Below are positions 1 through 8,973 of a stretch of DNA of 64,000 nt, in pieces (the first letter of the stretch is position 1; every line of letters starts with the position of its first letter). The position numbers and the translations under genes are program-made. The DNA is taken from positions 1-64,000 of the forward strand of contig OMZQ01000012.1 in NCBI GenBank assembly GCA_900315595.1. The letters are read 5' to 3'. The DNA is from an uncultured Eubacteriales bacterium. GTDB lineage: Bacteria > Bacillota > Clostridia > Oscillospirales > Oscillospiraceae. The notes beneath the pieces are model-generated. The model did no database searches. It saw nothing but the letters and a program-made list of their open reading frames with translations, and was not told the DNA's origin.

Positions 1-1715
1 CCTTCCTGATCTGGTTTGAGATCTTCTACCACCTGGCAGACGGCAGAGGCAAGCGCATCCTCGGTCTGGCGATCAGCATTCTGGCCGTTGGCGCGGCGGC
101 GAACTACTTCTTCTTCGGCACGAACTACGGCATGATCTCGTCCCTGCTCCGCTATGACATCGCTCCGCAGATCGGCCGCCGCGAGACCCTGTTCAATCTG
201 GCCGTCCTGCTGGCCCTCTGCGCGGCCCTGTATCTGGTCTGGAAGAAAAAGCAGGCGCTCATGCGCCTCCTGATCGGCGCGCTCTGCTTTGCGACGGTCG
301 GAATGTCTGCGGTCAACGCGGTCAAGATCCAGTCCGAATACCGCGAGGTCGTCCGCCTGGGCACGAACCACAGCGATATCGCCCGCATTCCCATGAGCAG
401 GGACGGGAAAAACGTGGTGGTCATCATGCTTGACCGTGCCATGGACTGGGCCTTCCCGTATCTGCTGGAGGAAAAGCCGGAGCTGAAGGAGATGTTCTCC
501 GGTTTTACCTACTATCCCAACGCCACATCCTACGGGGCCTTCACCAATTTCGGCGTCCCGGGGATCTACGGCGGCTATGAATACGTGCCCGAGGAAATGA
601 ACCGCCGCTCCGATCAACTGCTCAAGGACAAGCACAACGAAGCCCTTCTTCTGATGCCGGAGCTCTTCTCCAATGCCGGGTATCGGGTCACGGTTTGCGA
701 CCCGCCCTACGCCAACTATCAGATGCCGAGCGACCTGAGCATTTTTGACGACGTTCCCGGCGTGCGGGCGTACTCGACCATGCATGGCACCTTCAACCGG
801 GACGGCGGCGCGGGCGGAAACACGGAGCTGCTCCGCAACCGGAATTTCTTCTGCTACAGTCTGTTCAAGTGCGCGCCGCTGATTCTGCAAAAGACGATCT
901 ACGATCGCGGCAACTACAACCGTGCCGACGCCCAGCTCAGCGATACCACCGTTCAGACGACGGACGGCCTTTCCAAGGCCGTCGGCATCAGCAAGGCCTT
1001 CATGGACTCCTATTCAGTCCTGGAGCATCTGAGCGACATTACGGAAATCACGCAAAGCGGGGAGAACACCTTCCTGATCCTGGCCAACGAGACGACACAC
1101 AACCCCATGCTGCTCCAGGAGCCCGACTACGTTCCGGCTTCGACGGTGGACAACACAGCTTATGACAGCGCTCACGCCCTTCGCACGGACGGAAACGGCA
1201 ACAGCGTGAAGCTGACCACCGAGGATCAGATGATTCACTATCAGTCCAATATGGCCGCCCTGCTGAAGCTCGGCGCATGGTTCGACGATCTGCGGGAGCA
1301 GGGGCTGTATGAGAATACGCGCATCATCATCGTCTCCGACCACGGGCGAAATACGCATCTCTTCCCGGCTCTGGAGGTATCGACCGGCAGCGAGCAGTAC
1401 GACATGACGATCTTCCAGTGCCTGCTGCTGGTCAAGGACTTCGGCGACGGCGAAATCCAAACGGACGAGCAGTTCATGACCAATGCGGATACTCCGCTCC
1501 TGGCAATGGACGGGCTGATCGAAAACCCGGTCAATCCCTTCACGGGCAAGGCGCTGACGAACGAATCCAAATATGACGGCCCGCAGCACGTCATCTACTC
1601 CAGAAAATGGGACGTGCGGGAGAACAACGGCTATACTTTCCAATCAGACCAATGGTTTGCCGTAGACGGCAACGTCCAGGACGGCAGCAGTTGGTCCTAT
1701 CTCGGAGAATACTAA
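1..1715 (+). CDS. Membrane-anchored sulfatase/alkaline-phosphatase-superfamily protein (5' partial)
   Basis: The reading frame is open from base 3, so the true start lies outside the window; the first in-frame ATG (132) is internal. The visible N-terminal part has hydrophobic membrane segments (translated from bases 3-330), followed by an extracellular sulfatase-fold domain. Metal-site motifs are seen as VIMLDRAMDW early and IIIVSDHGRN late. The segment FTNFGVPGIYGGYEY resembles the region that carries the nucleophilic Thr in LTA-synthase-like phosphoglycerol or phosphoethanolamine transferases. It is followed by a CDP-glycerol transferase-like gene after 12 bp. I infer an envelope polymer-modifying transferase; the exact substrate cannot be told. 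A plain sulfatase or phosphatase is the alternative. Confidence 0.75.
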   Translation, partial: FLIWFEIFYHLADGRGKRILGLAISILAVGAAANYFFFGTNYGMISSLLRYDIAPQIGRRETLFNLAVLLALCAALYLVWKKKQALMRLLIGALCFATVGMSAVNAVKIQSEYREVVRLGTNHSDIARIPMSRDGKNVVVIMLDRAMDWAFPYLLEEKPELKEMFSGFTYYPNATSYGAFTNFGVPGIYGGYEYVPEEMNRRSDQLLKDKHNEALLLMPELFSNAGYRVTVCDPPYANYQMPSDLSIFDDVPGVRAYSTMHGTFNRDGGAGGNTELLRNRNFFCYSLFKCAPLILQKTIYDRGNYNRADAQLSDTTVQTTDGLSKAVGISKAFMDSYSVLEHLSDITEITQSGENTFLILANETTHNPMLLQEPDYVPASTVDNTAYDSAHALRTDGNGNSVKLTTEDQMIHYQSNMAALLKLGAWFDDLREQGLYENTRIIIVSDHGRNTHLFPALEVSTGSEQYDMTIFQCLLLVKDFGDGEIQTDEQFMTNADTPLLAMDGLIENPVNPFTGKALTNESKYDGPQHVIYSRKWDVRENNGYTFQSDQWFAVDGNVQDGSSWSYLGEY

Positions 1716-1727
1716 GGAGGCGGCGAA

Positions 1728-2972
1728 ATGCTGAACTATCTCTATATTGATCCCGGCACGGGAAGCATGCTCTTTACCGTCCTTTTGGGCGTGTTCGGCG
1801 CAGGCATCTACGCCGTGCGTGCCCTTTGGATGAAGCTCCGCTTCCGCGCGTCCGGCGGCAAGGCCAAGGGGGAGCAGACGGCTCCACTTACGATCTTTTC
1901 GGACGATAAGCGCTACTGGAATATCTTCGCGCCGATCTGCAAAGAGCTGGACGCCAGAGGTCAGGACGTTTCCTATCTGACCGCCTCGGAGGACGATCCC
2001 GCGCTGAAATCGAACCTTCCCCACGTGCACGCGGAGTTCATCGGCAAGGGCGACAAGGCCTTTGCCGTCCTGAACGTCCTGCACACCGACGTGCTGCTCT
2101 CCACCACGCCCGGTCTGGACGTCTACCAGTGGAAGCGCTCCCGCGACGTGCGCTGGTACGTTCATATCCTCCATGCCGCCGGAAACCTGGCCGGTTACCG
2201 GATGTTCGGCGTTGATTACTACGACGCCCTGCTCCTGTCCGGCAAGTTCCAGGAGGACCAGCTTCGGGAGCTGGAAGCCCAGCGCAATCTCCCGGCCAAG
2301 GAGGTCGTCTACGTCGGCATCCCCTATCTGGACGTGATGCGCAAGCGCCTGGCGGAGGCTCCCGCCCTGCCGGCGCATGAATTCACGGTTCTGCTTGCGC
2401 CGTCCTGGGGCAAGAGCGCCCTCTTGAGCCTCTACGGCGAGCGCATTTTGCAGGCCCTGATCAACACCGGCTACCGCATCGTGGTCCGTCCCCATCCGCA
2501 GTCCTTCCAGTCCGAGACGGAGATGCTGGAGCGGCTGATGAAGCAGTTCCCCGATACCGACCGATTCTCCTGGAACCGGGATACCGACAATTTTGACGTA
2601 CTGCGCGGCTCAGACGTGATGATCTCCGACTTCTCAGGCGTCATCTTCGACTACGCGTTGGTATTTGACAAGCCCGTGATCTATCACAACGCCAAGTTTG
2701 ACAAGGCCCCCTACGATTCCTACTGGCTCAAGGAGGAGCTTTGGACCCTGGAGACCCTGCCGCGCATCGGCAAGTGCCTGGATGAGGAAATGCTCGACCA
2801 CGTCAAGGACGCCATCGACGCCCTGCGCGACGATCCCGCCTATCGGCAGGCCCGCGACCGGGCCCGCGCGGAGGTTTGGATGTATCCCGGCGAGGGTGCG
2901 GTCCGCGCCGCCGACTATTTGACGCAGAAGCTCGAGGAGCTGCGTGCGGAGCAGTCGGATGAACAGAAATAA
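1728..2972 (+). CDS. CDP-glycerol glycerophosphotransferase family protein (TagB/TagF-like)
   Basis: 414 aa, with a strong AGGAGG site before the ATG. An N-terminal hydrophobic stretch (about residues 5-30) probably anchors it at the inner face of the membrane. The C-terminal GT-B half has family hallmarks: VRPHPQSF in the middle, then SDVMISDFSGVIFDYALVF, which corresponds to the conserved Ser/Asp-rich donor-binding segment of TagB/TagF proteins. These enzymes move glycerol-phosphate from CDP-glycerol onto teichoic-acid chains. Next to a sulfatase-fold transferase and choline-type nucleotidyltransferases, it probably builds a phosphate-containing wall or lipid-anchored polymer. The acceptor is unknown. 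Confidence 0.82.
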   Translation: MLNYLYIDPGTGSMLFTVLLGVFGAGIYAVRALWMKLRFRASGGKAKGEQTAPLTIFSDDKRYWNIFAPICKELDARGQDVSYLTASEDDPALKSNLPHVHAEFIGKGDKAFAVLNVLHTDVLLSTTPGLDVYQWKRSRDVRWYVHILHAAGNLAGYRMFGVDYYDALLLSGKFQEDQLRELEAQRNLPAKEVVYVGIPYLDVMRKRLAEAPALPAHEFTVLLAPSWGKSALLSLYGERILQALINTGYRIVVRPHPQSFQSETEMLERLMKQFPDTDRFSWNRDTDNFDVLRGSDVMISDFSGVIFDYALVFDKPVIYHNAKFDKAPYDSYWLKEELWTLETLPRIGKCLDEEMLDHVKDAIDALRDDPAYRQARDRARAEVWMYPGEGAVRAADYLTQKLEELRAEQSDEQK

Positions 2973-2995
2973 AAGCCGGAAAAGAGGCGACCGAA

Positions 2996-3934
2996 ATGGA
3001 ACTCTCCCGTTACGAATTTGATCTGCTGGCCTATATCGCCGAAAACGGCCCCGGCCGCTACCCGTGGCGCAGCCTGACCGACGCCCTCTCTCTGTCCGGC
3101 TCCGCTGTGAATCGGGTCCGCGCCGCGCTGACGAAGGGCGGTCTGCTGGAGGCAGTCGGCGATGAAATGCGGGTCACGCCCGCCGGTCTGGAGGCCCTGG
3201 AGCCATACCGGGTGGAGCGGGCCGTGATTTTCGCTGCGGGCTTCGGCTCGCGGATGGCTCCGGTCACGCTCGATACGCCGAAGCCTCTGGTTCAGGTGAA
3301 CGGCGTGCGGATCATCGACCGCCTGCTGGACGCGCTGATCGCCCGCGATATAACCGACGTGACCATCGTCCGCGGCTATCGCAAGGCGGATTTTGACGCC
3401 CTGCTCGAAAAATATCCCTTCCTGCAGTTCCGGGATAACGACGCCTACGAGACCGAAAACAACATCTCCTCGGCCCTGGCGGCAGGGGAGAAGATCGACA
3501 ACTGCTATATCTGCGCCGGGGATCTGCTGGTGACGAATCCCGCCGTCATTCACAAGTACCACTACCGGACGAATTATCTGGCCTCCTACGCCGAGGAGAC
3601 CGACGATTGGTGCTTTACCTTTGAAAACGGCTTCACCGGCCGCTATCAGAAGGGCGGAGTCTACTGCTTCAATCAGTACGAGATCGCCTACTGGGACCGG
3701 GAAGACAGCGCAAAGCTCCGCGCGGACTTCCGCCGCGCCTATGAAACCGAGCCGGAAGGGAAGGACCTGTTCTGGGAATTCATTCCGCTGGTTCTCTACC
3801 GGGACCGCTACCGCGTGGAGATCCGCCCCTGCGCCAAGTCGGACATCATGGAGATCGATAACTTCTACGAGCTTGTGGAGCTCGACCCGTCCTATCAAAA
3901 CTACCGCCCCAGGCAACCGGAGGTAAGGAAATGA
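2996..3934 (+). CDS. Winged-helix/nucleotidyltransferase fusion, LicC-like
   Basis: 312 aa. Residues 1 to about 70 form a compact helical domain resembling a winged helix (LLAYIAENGPGRYPWRSLTD, then VTPAGLEALEPY). It is followed directly by a NTP-transferase Rossmann domain with IFAAGFGSRMAPVTLDTPKP, the nucleotide-binding loop and Lys typical of LicC CTP:phosphocholine cytidylyltransferases. The C-terminus has DIMEIDNFYELVELD, as in LicC-type sugar or choline nucleotidyltransferases. Its stop overlaps the next gene by 4 bp (ATGA). The probable role is making CDP-choline or a related activated head group for surface decoration. The function of the helical domain (DNA binding or protein contact) is unknown. 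Confidence 0.75.
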   Translation: MELSRYEFDLLAYIAENGPGRYPWRSLTDALSLSGSAVNRVRAALTKGGLLEAVGDEMRVTPAGLEALEPYRVERAVIFAAGFGSRMAPVTLDTPKPLVQVNGVRIIDRLLDALIARDITDVTIVRGYRKADFDALLEKYPFLQFRDNDAYETENNISSALAAGEKIDNCYICAGDLLVTNPAVIHKYHYRTNYLASYAEETDDWCFTFENGFTGRYQKGGVYCFNQYEIAYWDREDSAKLRADFRRAYETEPEGKDLFWEFIPLVLYRDRYRVEIRPCAKSDIMEIDNFYELVELDPSYQNYRPRQPEVRK

Positions 3935-5496
3935 AATGCTATCACGGCGACGTCCTTTCCGTCAACGCTGCGAACGATACCTTTCATTGGCTGGTTGAGG
4001 ACGAGGGCAAGATCGTCTTCGTCGGAAACGACCTGCCCGAGCGCTTTCAGAACGCCCAGCGGGTGGAGCTGGGCGAAAAGGCTCTCTGCCCCAGCTTCGT
4101 CGATACCCATCAGCATCTGGCCTCCTTTTCGACCTTCCACGCCGGACTGAACGTGATGGATGCGGCCTCCAACCGCGAGATCTCGGACCTCATCCGGGAC
4201 TTCGTGCGCCGCTCCTCCGCCAAGACCCTGATCGCCTTCGGCGCCTCTCCCTATTCGGTGGCGGAGGGCCGTCTGATCTCCCGCGCCGAGCTGGACGCCG
4301 TCTGCCCGGACCGGGAGATGATGGTCGTCAAGTACGACGGCCACGCCTGCATCGTCAATACCCCGCTCCTGCGGAAGCTGGAAGCGAAGCTCTCGCCCCT
4401 GCGCGGCTATCACCCCGATACCGGCGAGATGAACCAGGAGGCTTTTTTCAAGGTCTCCGACTACATCACGGGCTCTCTTTCGATGATCGACCTTGTGAAG
4501 AACCTGCAAAACGCCGTGGATTTTGAGGCCTCGCGGGGGATCGGCATGGTCCACACGGTCAGCGGCGTCGGCTTCGTCGCAAACCTGGATATCACGATGG
4601 AACAGCTCTTTGCCCGCTCCCTCAAAAACGGCTTCCAGATCCGCGTCTTCCCGCAGTCTCTGGACGTTCGCGCCGCCGTGCGCCGAAAGCTGCCCAGGAT
4701 CGGCGGCTGCTTTGCCTGCGCGCTGGACGGATGCTTCGGCTCCCATGACGCGGCGATGAACGAGCCCTATGCGGACGACGGGACGGACGGCGTGCTCTAC
4801 TACGCGGACGAGAAGGTTTTCGAGTTCTGCAAAAAGGCTAACCGCGCCGGTCTGCAGATTGAGATGCACGCCATCGGCGACCGGGCCTTCGATCAGGCAG
4901 CGCGCGCCATCCGCGCGGCGCTGGACGATTTCCCGCGCGCCGACCACCGCCACGGTATCATCCATGCCTGCCTGCCTACCGAGACCGGCCTGCGAATCTG
5001 CCGCGATTACGGGATCCAGCTTCCGGTCCAGAGCGCCTTCATCAACTGGAAGCAGGAGCCGGACGAATATCTGGAGCAGATCCTCGGCAAGGACCGCGCT
5101 TCGGCCCTCAATCCGCTGCGCACCTTCTGGGATCTGGGGCTCTGCGTCTCCGCGGGCTCCGACGCCCCCTGTACCGCCCCGAACCCGATCGACTGGATCG
5201 ACAAGGCCGTCAACCACGCCAATCCCGCCCAGGCCCTGAGCGTACAGGAGGCCCTGCGCATGTGTACGATCAACGGCTGCCGCGCGACCTTTGATGAGAC
5301 CGAGCGGGGCAGTCTGGAGGTCGGCAAGCTGGCGGACATGGTCGTCCTCTCCGAAAACCCCTGCAAGATGGACCCGCGCCGTCTGCGCGAGCTCCGTGTG
5401 GAGCAGCTCCTTCTGGGCGGACAGCCCTACCGGAGCTGCCGCGCCGGGGTAGCGGGGAGCATGCTGCGCGGCCTGTTTTCGCGGGCCAAGGCGTGA
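3931..5496 (+). CDS. YtcJ-like metal-dependent amidohydrolase
   Basis: 521 aa, starting on the ATGA overlap with the upstream gene. It has the amidohydrolase-superfamily pattern: an N-terminal beta-sandwich strand set, FVDTHQHLASF (the HxH metal ligands), IEMHAIGDRAFDQ in the middle, and AGSDAPCTAPNPIDWI (the metal Asp) near the C-terminus, closed by a KLADMVVL beta-sandwich segment. This order matches YtcJ-type amidohydrolases. The substrate is unknown. Being sandwiched between two LicC-like genes suggests it hydrolyses an amide or carbamate connected with the head group used in this operon, or releases that amine, but this is inference. Confidence 0.8.
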   Translation: MKCYHGDVLSVNAANDTFHWLVEDEGKIVFVGNDLPERFQNAQRVELGEKALCPSFVDTHQHLASFSTFHAGLNVMDAASNREISDLIRDFVRRSSAKTLIAFGASPYSVAEGRLISRAELDAVCPDREMMVVKYDGHACIVNTPLLRKLEAKLSPLRGYHPDTGEMNQEAFFKVSDYITGSLSMIDLVKNLQNAVDFEASRGIGMVHTVSGVGFVANLDITMEQLFARSLKNGFQIRVFPQSLDVRAAVRRKLPRIGGCFACALDGCFGSHDAAMNEPYADDGTDGVLYYADEKVFEFCKKANRAGLQIEMHAIGDRAFDQAARAIRAALDDFPRADHRHGIIHACLPTETGLRICRDYGIQLPVQSAFINWKQEPDEYLEQILGKDRASALNPLRTFWDLGLCVSAGSDAPCTAPNPIDWIDKAVNHANPAQALSVQEALRMCTINGCRATFDETERGSLEVGKLADMVVLSENPCKMDPRRLRELRVEQLLLGGQPYRSCRAGVAGSMLRGLFSRAKA

Positions 5497-5506
5497 GGGC
5501 GTGCCG

Positions 5507-7273
5507 ATGAATACCGTGCTGACACCGGAAACCTTCGCCCTGCTCAACGCCTTCTATGACGAATCGAGGGGCAGAGCGCCGACCTTCTCGGACGTAGAGC
5601 TGAACCGCGTGAGCGAGCGGCCGGAGGTCCTGAAGGCCCTGATCGACGCGGGCTTTGTGGAGCCTCAGTTCCGGCGCATCACCTCCGCCGGTGTGGCTGC
5701 GCTTGCCCCATATCGCGTGCAGCGGGCCGTGATTCTGGCTGCAGGGCCGTCCACGCGCTGCATTCCGCTCTCGCTCGAGCAGCCCAAGGGTCTGTTCCGC
5801 GTCAAGGGCGAATGCCTGATCGACCGGCTGATCGCCCAACTGCACGAGGCCGGGATCGAGGACGTCACCGTCGTGGTCGGCTATAAGCAGGAGATGTTCG
5901 CCTATCTGGCGGACCTGCCCGGCGTGCGGCTGATCTCCAATCCCGACTATCTGACCTGCAACAATATCCGCAGCCTTCGCTGCGCCGGGACGGCGCTGGC
6001 GGACTGCTACGTCTGCCCCTGCGACGACTACTTTGCCGAAAACCCCTTCCACAGCTTTGAATACCGCAGCTTCTACGCGGGCGTCCGCGTGGACGGCGAG
6101 AGTCCGGAGATGTTTGCGGATACCGACGCCGAAGGAAGAATCGTCCGAATGGAGAAGAACCGCTCCGGCGGTCAGGTCCTTCTGGGACACAGCTTCTGGA
6201 CGCGGGATTTTGCCGAGGCGTTTTTGCAGATCAGCGGCGAAAACCCCTCGCTGGAGCGGGAGGACTCCTATTGGGAGTGGCTGGTCCAGGCCAATCTGGA
6301 TCGCCTGCCCCCGATGTACTATAAGCGCTATGCAGCCCGCGCCATCGTGGAATTCGACTATTTTGACGACCTCCGCCGGTTTGACAGCGCCTACGTCAAG
6401 CATACGCACAGCCGCATCGTCGGTAATATCATCTCCGTCTTTCATTGCGACGAGGCCGAGATCCACTCCTTCCGCAAGATCAGCGAGGGCCTGACCAACA
6501 CCTCCTTCATCTTCCGCTACGGAGACGAGGACTATATCTACCGCCATCCCGGCGCGGGAACAGAGCTGCTGGTCAGCCGCGTTCACGAGAAGCAGTCTCT
6601 GGAGCTTGCAAAGCAATGGGGCTTCGACCCCACCTTCGTCTATATGGACGAGAATGAGGGCTGGAAAATCTCGCGCTTCGTGCCTGCCTTCCGCGAGCCG
6701 GATTATCGCAGCGAGGCGGACTCCGAGCGGGTCTTGAAGGTTCTGCGCGAGCTCCACCGTCTGCCGATCCGGACGGATTACGGTCTCCGGCCCTGGCAGG
6801 AAGCGGAGCGGATCGAAGCCGTGCTGGAGGAAAAAGACCCCGGCTGCTTCGCCCCGTATCTCGATTTGAAGGCCGGCGTCGAGACCTTATGCAAAAAAAC
6901 CGCAGAAGACGGCGTTGCGCCGTGCTTCTGCCACGGCGACACCTACAGCCACAACTGGATGCTTCTGCCCGACGGCGGTACGATCCTGATCGACTGGGAA
7001 TACGCCGGCTTTTCCGACCCCGGGATTGACGTCGGCTACTACGTTGTGGACGCCGCCTATGAACCGGACGAGGCCCGCCGCTTTATCGACGCCTATCTGG
7101 GCGAAACGGCGGACGAGACCCGGCGCTTTCACTTTATGGCCTACGTTGCCATCATCGCCTACTACTGGTTCGTCTGGGCTCTCTACCGGGAGGCCAGCGG
7201 AACCCCGATGCCGGAGGCCCGCGACCTCTGGCACGCCATGGCTCGGCGCTACGCAAAGTACCTCCTGGGCTGA
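5507..7273 (+). CDS. Winged-helix/LicC-like nucleotidyltransferase/LicA-like choline kinase fusion
   Basis: 588 aa from ATG 5507, chosen because GAGGG at 5495-5499 gives 7-nt spacing; a GTG at 5501 is possible. There are three parts: a winged-helix-like region (1 to about 65); a nucleotidyltransferase starting VILAAGPSTRCIPLS and containing KGLFRVKGECLIDRL; and, from about residue 315, a choline/ethanolamine kinase fold. The kinase shows FCHGDTYSHNWMLL (catalytic loop) and ILIDWEYAGFSDPGIDVGYY (metal-binding Asp), as in LicA. Fused LicC and LicA activities would phosphorylate choline, or a similar amino alcohol, and activate it with CTP. The nucleotide loop reads AAGPSTR rather than the usual AAGxGxR. 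It is the last gene of the operon and is followed by a terminator. Confidence 0.8.
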   Translation: MNTVLTPETFALLNAFYDESRGRAPTFSDVELNRVSERPEVLKALIDAGFVEPQFRRITSAGVAALAPYRVQRAVILAAGPSTRCIPLSLEQPKGLFRVKGECLIDRLIAQLHEAGIEDVTVVVGYKQEMFAYLADLPGVRLISNPDYLTCNNIRSLRCAGTALADCYVCPCDDYFAENPFHSFEYRSFYAGVRVDGESPEMFADTDAEGRIVRMEKNRSGGQVLLGHSFWTRDFAEAFLQISGENPSLEREDSYWEWLVQANLDRLPPMYYKRYAARAIVEFDYFDDLRRFDSAYVKHTHSRIVGNIISVFHCDEAEIHSFRKISEGLTNTSFIFRYGDEDYIYRHPGAGTELLVSRVHEKQSLELAKQWGFDPTFVYMDENEGWKISRFVPAFREPDYRSEADSERVLKVLRELHRLPIRTDYGLRPWQEAERIEAVLEEKDPGCFAPYLDLKAGVETLCKKTAEDGVAPCFCHGDTYSHNWMLLPDGGTILIDWEYAGFSDPGIDVGYYVVDAAYEPDEARRFIDAYLGETADETRRFHFMAYVAIIAYYWFVWALYREASGTPMPEARDLWHAMARRYAKYLLG

Positions 7274-7278
7274 GACAG

Positions 7279-7312
7279 GAAACGACCCCGGGCTGCCGCC
7301 CGGGGTCGTTTC
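7279..7312. terminator. Bidirectional hairpin between the choline operon and tpiA
   Basis: A perfect 15-bp inverted repeat (7279-7293 and 7298-7312) with a 4-nt loop. It lies 5 bp after the fusion gene's stop and also downstream of tpiA on the minus strand. The stem ends in TTTC on either strand; no long T-run follows. Confidence 0.8.
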
Positions 7313-7341
7313 ACGCTTGGGTTTTGTCAGAGGGGATTTGC

Positions 7342-8082
7342 TCAGAAGTTGATGACGCCGTCAAACTTCTCTGCGGCCAGGGAAGCGCCGCCGATCAAAC
7401 CGCCGTCGATCTCGGGCTGGGCCATCAGATCGTGGGCGTTTTTGGCGTTCATGGAGCCACCGTAGAGGATGCGGACGCGGTCGGCGGCCTCACCGAAGAC
7501 CTCGCGGATGGCGGCGCGGATGGCGCCGATCGTGGCGTTGGCCTCCTCCGGGGTGGCGGTCAGGCCGGTGCCGATGGCCCAGACGGGCTCATAGGCGATG
7601 ACGACGTTGTCGATGTTTGAGCCGACGTTCAGAAGCGCGATCTTGGTCTGCATGCAGACCACCTCGTTCGTGACGCCCTGCTGCTTCTGCGTCAGGCTCT
7701 CGCCGACACAGACGATGGGCTTCAGGCCTGCTTCCAGAGCCTTGAGCGTCCGCTGGTTCACGGTCTCGTCCGTCTCGGCAAAGTACTGCCGCCGCTCGGA
7801 GTGGCCGATGATGACGTACTCAACGCCCAGCTCCTTCAGGGAGGCGGCGTTGCATTCGCCGGTGTAGGCGCCGTTTTCGGCAAAGTGGACGTTCTGTGCG
7901 CCGAGATGGATCTCGCTGCCCTTCAAGGCCTCGGCAGCGGCGGTCAGGCTGACCGTCATCGGGCAGACGACGACTTCCGCGCCGCTGCGGTTTTCGAGCT
8001 TCCTGAGATCCTCGATCAGAGCCTTGGTCTCTGCGGGGGTCTTGTTCATCTTCCAGTTGCCTGCGATCATGGGCTTTCTCAT
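7342..8082 (-). CDS. tpiA: Triosephosphate isomerase
   Basis: 246 aa, the usual length for the family. It interconverts dihydroxyacetone phosphate and glyceraldehyde 3-phosphate in glycolysis. Catalytic residues are all visible: Lys in AGNWKMNK near the N-terminus, His in YVIIGHSERR, and Glu in IAYEPVWAIGTG. The phosphate-gripping C-terminal LYGGSMNAKNA and GLIGGASL segments are intact. AGGAG stands 9 nt before the ATG. It lies 34 bp downstream of deoC and is probably cotranscribed, so aldolase-derived glyceraldehyde 3-phosphate feeds directly into this step. A standalone tpiA separated from gapA and pgk is somewhat unusual but not rare. Confidence 0.97.
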   Translation of the reverse strand: MRKPMIAGNWKMNKTPAETKALIEDLRKLENRSGAEVVVCPMTVSLTAAAEALKGSEIHLGAQNVHFAENGAYTGECNAASLKELGVEYVIIGHSERRQYFAETDETVNQRTLKALEAGLKPIVCVGESLTQKQQGVTNEVVCMQTKIALLNVGSNIDNVVIAYEPVWAIGTGLTATPEEANATIGAIRAAIREVFGEAADRVRILYGGSMNAKNAHDLMAQPEIDGGLIGGASLAAEKFDGVINF

Positions 8083-8116
8083 CTTGACATTCTCCTTTTT
8101 CGATTGGATTAACGGT

Positions 8117-8878
8117 TTACTTTGCGGCAGCTCTTGCGCCTTCGATGATCTTTTTGCCGGCCGATGCGCCCAGGCGGGATGCGCCGGCCTCGATCATCGC
8201 CACGGCGTCCTCGTAGGTACGCACGCCGCCGGAGGCCTTCACGCCCATCTCCGGGCCGACGGTCTGCCGCATCAGACGCACATCCTCGACCTTTGCGCCG
8301 CCGGTGGAAAAGCCGGTCGAGGTCTTGACGAAGGCTGCGCCTGCAAGCTTGGCTGCTGCGCAGGCCTTGACCTTCTCCTCGTCGGTCAGCAGGCAGGTCT
8401 CAATGATGACCTTGACCTGGGCCTCTCCGGCCACGGCGTCCACAACGGCCTCGATGTCGCGGCGTACCAGCTTCCAGTCGCCGGACTTGGCTGCGCCGAC
8501 GTTGATGACCATGTCCACCTCGCGCGCGCCGTCCATCACAGCGCCCTCGGCCTCAAAGGCCTTGACGTCGGGGGTGGTTGCGCCGAGCGGGAAGCCGATC
8601 ACGCAGCAGGGCGTGACGTCCGTGCCGCGCAGCTCCTCCGCCACCAGACGGATATAGCTCGGGTTGACGCAGACGGAGGCGGTCCCCATCTCGCGGGCCT
8701 CCGCGCAGATGCGGCGAATGTCGTCCACCGTGGCCTCGGGCTTCAGATAGGTGTGGTCGATATACTTTGCCATCGTATCGGGGTTCAGCGCGGGAACCGG
8801 AGCGGGATAAACGCCAAGCTCGGCGGTTTCGTCCTCGATCTCGCGGATCAGGGCTTCGATTTCATGCTTTTCCATCAC
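8117..8878 (-). CDS. deoC: Deoxyribose-phosphate aldolase
   Basis: 253 aa if translation starts at GTG 8878 (AGG 8 nt upstream) or 252 aa from the adjacent ATG 8875. It cleaves 2-deoxyribose 5-phosphate to acetaldehyde and glyceraldehyde 3-phosphate. Visible markers are [40 protein letters not shown] (the Schiff-base Lys) and [13 protein letters not shown] (the second catalytic Lys). About 30 residues precede the core domain, slightly more than in the E. coli type. It is the first gene of a deoC-tpiA unit with its own promoter at 8916-8944. No nucleoside phosphorylase or phosphopentomutase is adjacent. Confidence 0.96.
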   Translation of the reverse strand: MMEKHEIEALIREIEDETAELGVYPAPVPALNPDTMAKYIDHTYLKPEATVDDIRRICAEAREMGTASVCVNPSYIRLVAEELRGTDVTPCCVIGFPLGATTPDVKAFEAEGAVMDGAREVDMVINVGAAKSGDWKLVRRDIEAVVDAVAGEAQVKVIIETCLLTDEEKVKACAAAKLAGAAFVKTSTGFSTGGAKVEDVRLMRQTVGPEMGVKASGGVRTYEDAVAMIEAGASRLGASAGKKIIEGARAAAK

Positions 8879-8915
8879 AGTTGGTTCCTTTCGTCAGAAT
8901 CTGGGTTCCCCTTCC

Positions 8916-8944
8916 ATCTTATCACAATTCCCGGAGCTTGTACA
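8916..8944 (-). promoter_or_regulatory. Probable promoter of deoC-tpiA
   Basis: On the minus strand, TGTACA (8944-8939), a 17-bp spacer and TAAGAT (8921-8916). It is correctly placed about 40 bp before deoC. One arm of the inverted repeat at 8925-8963 lies inside the spacer. Confidence 0.55.
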
Positions 8945-8963
8945 GAACAAATTCCGGGAATTG
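8925..8963. repeat. 11-bp inverted repeat overlapping the deoC promoter
   Basis: CAATTCCCGGA (8925-8935) and its exact reverse complement (8953-8963), 17 bp apart. It sits between the copA stop and the deoC promoter. It could be a repressor operator, because the arms flank the -35 hexamer, or the copA terminator, although no T-run follows on the minus strand. Confidence 0.6.
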
Positions 8964-8973
8964 CAAGATTTCT

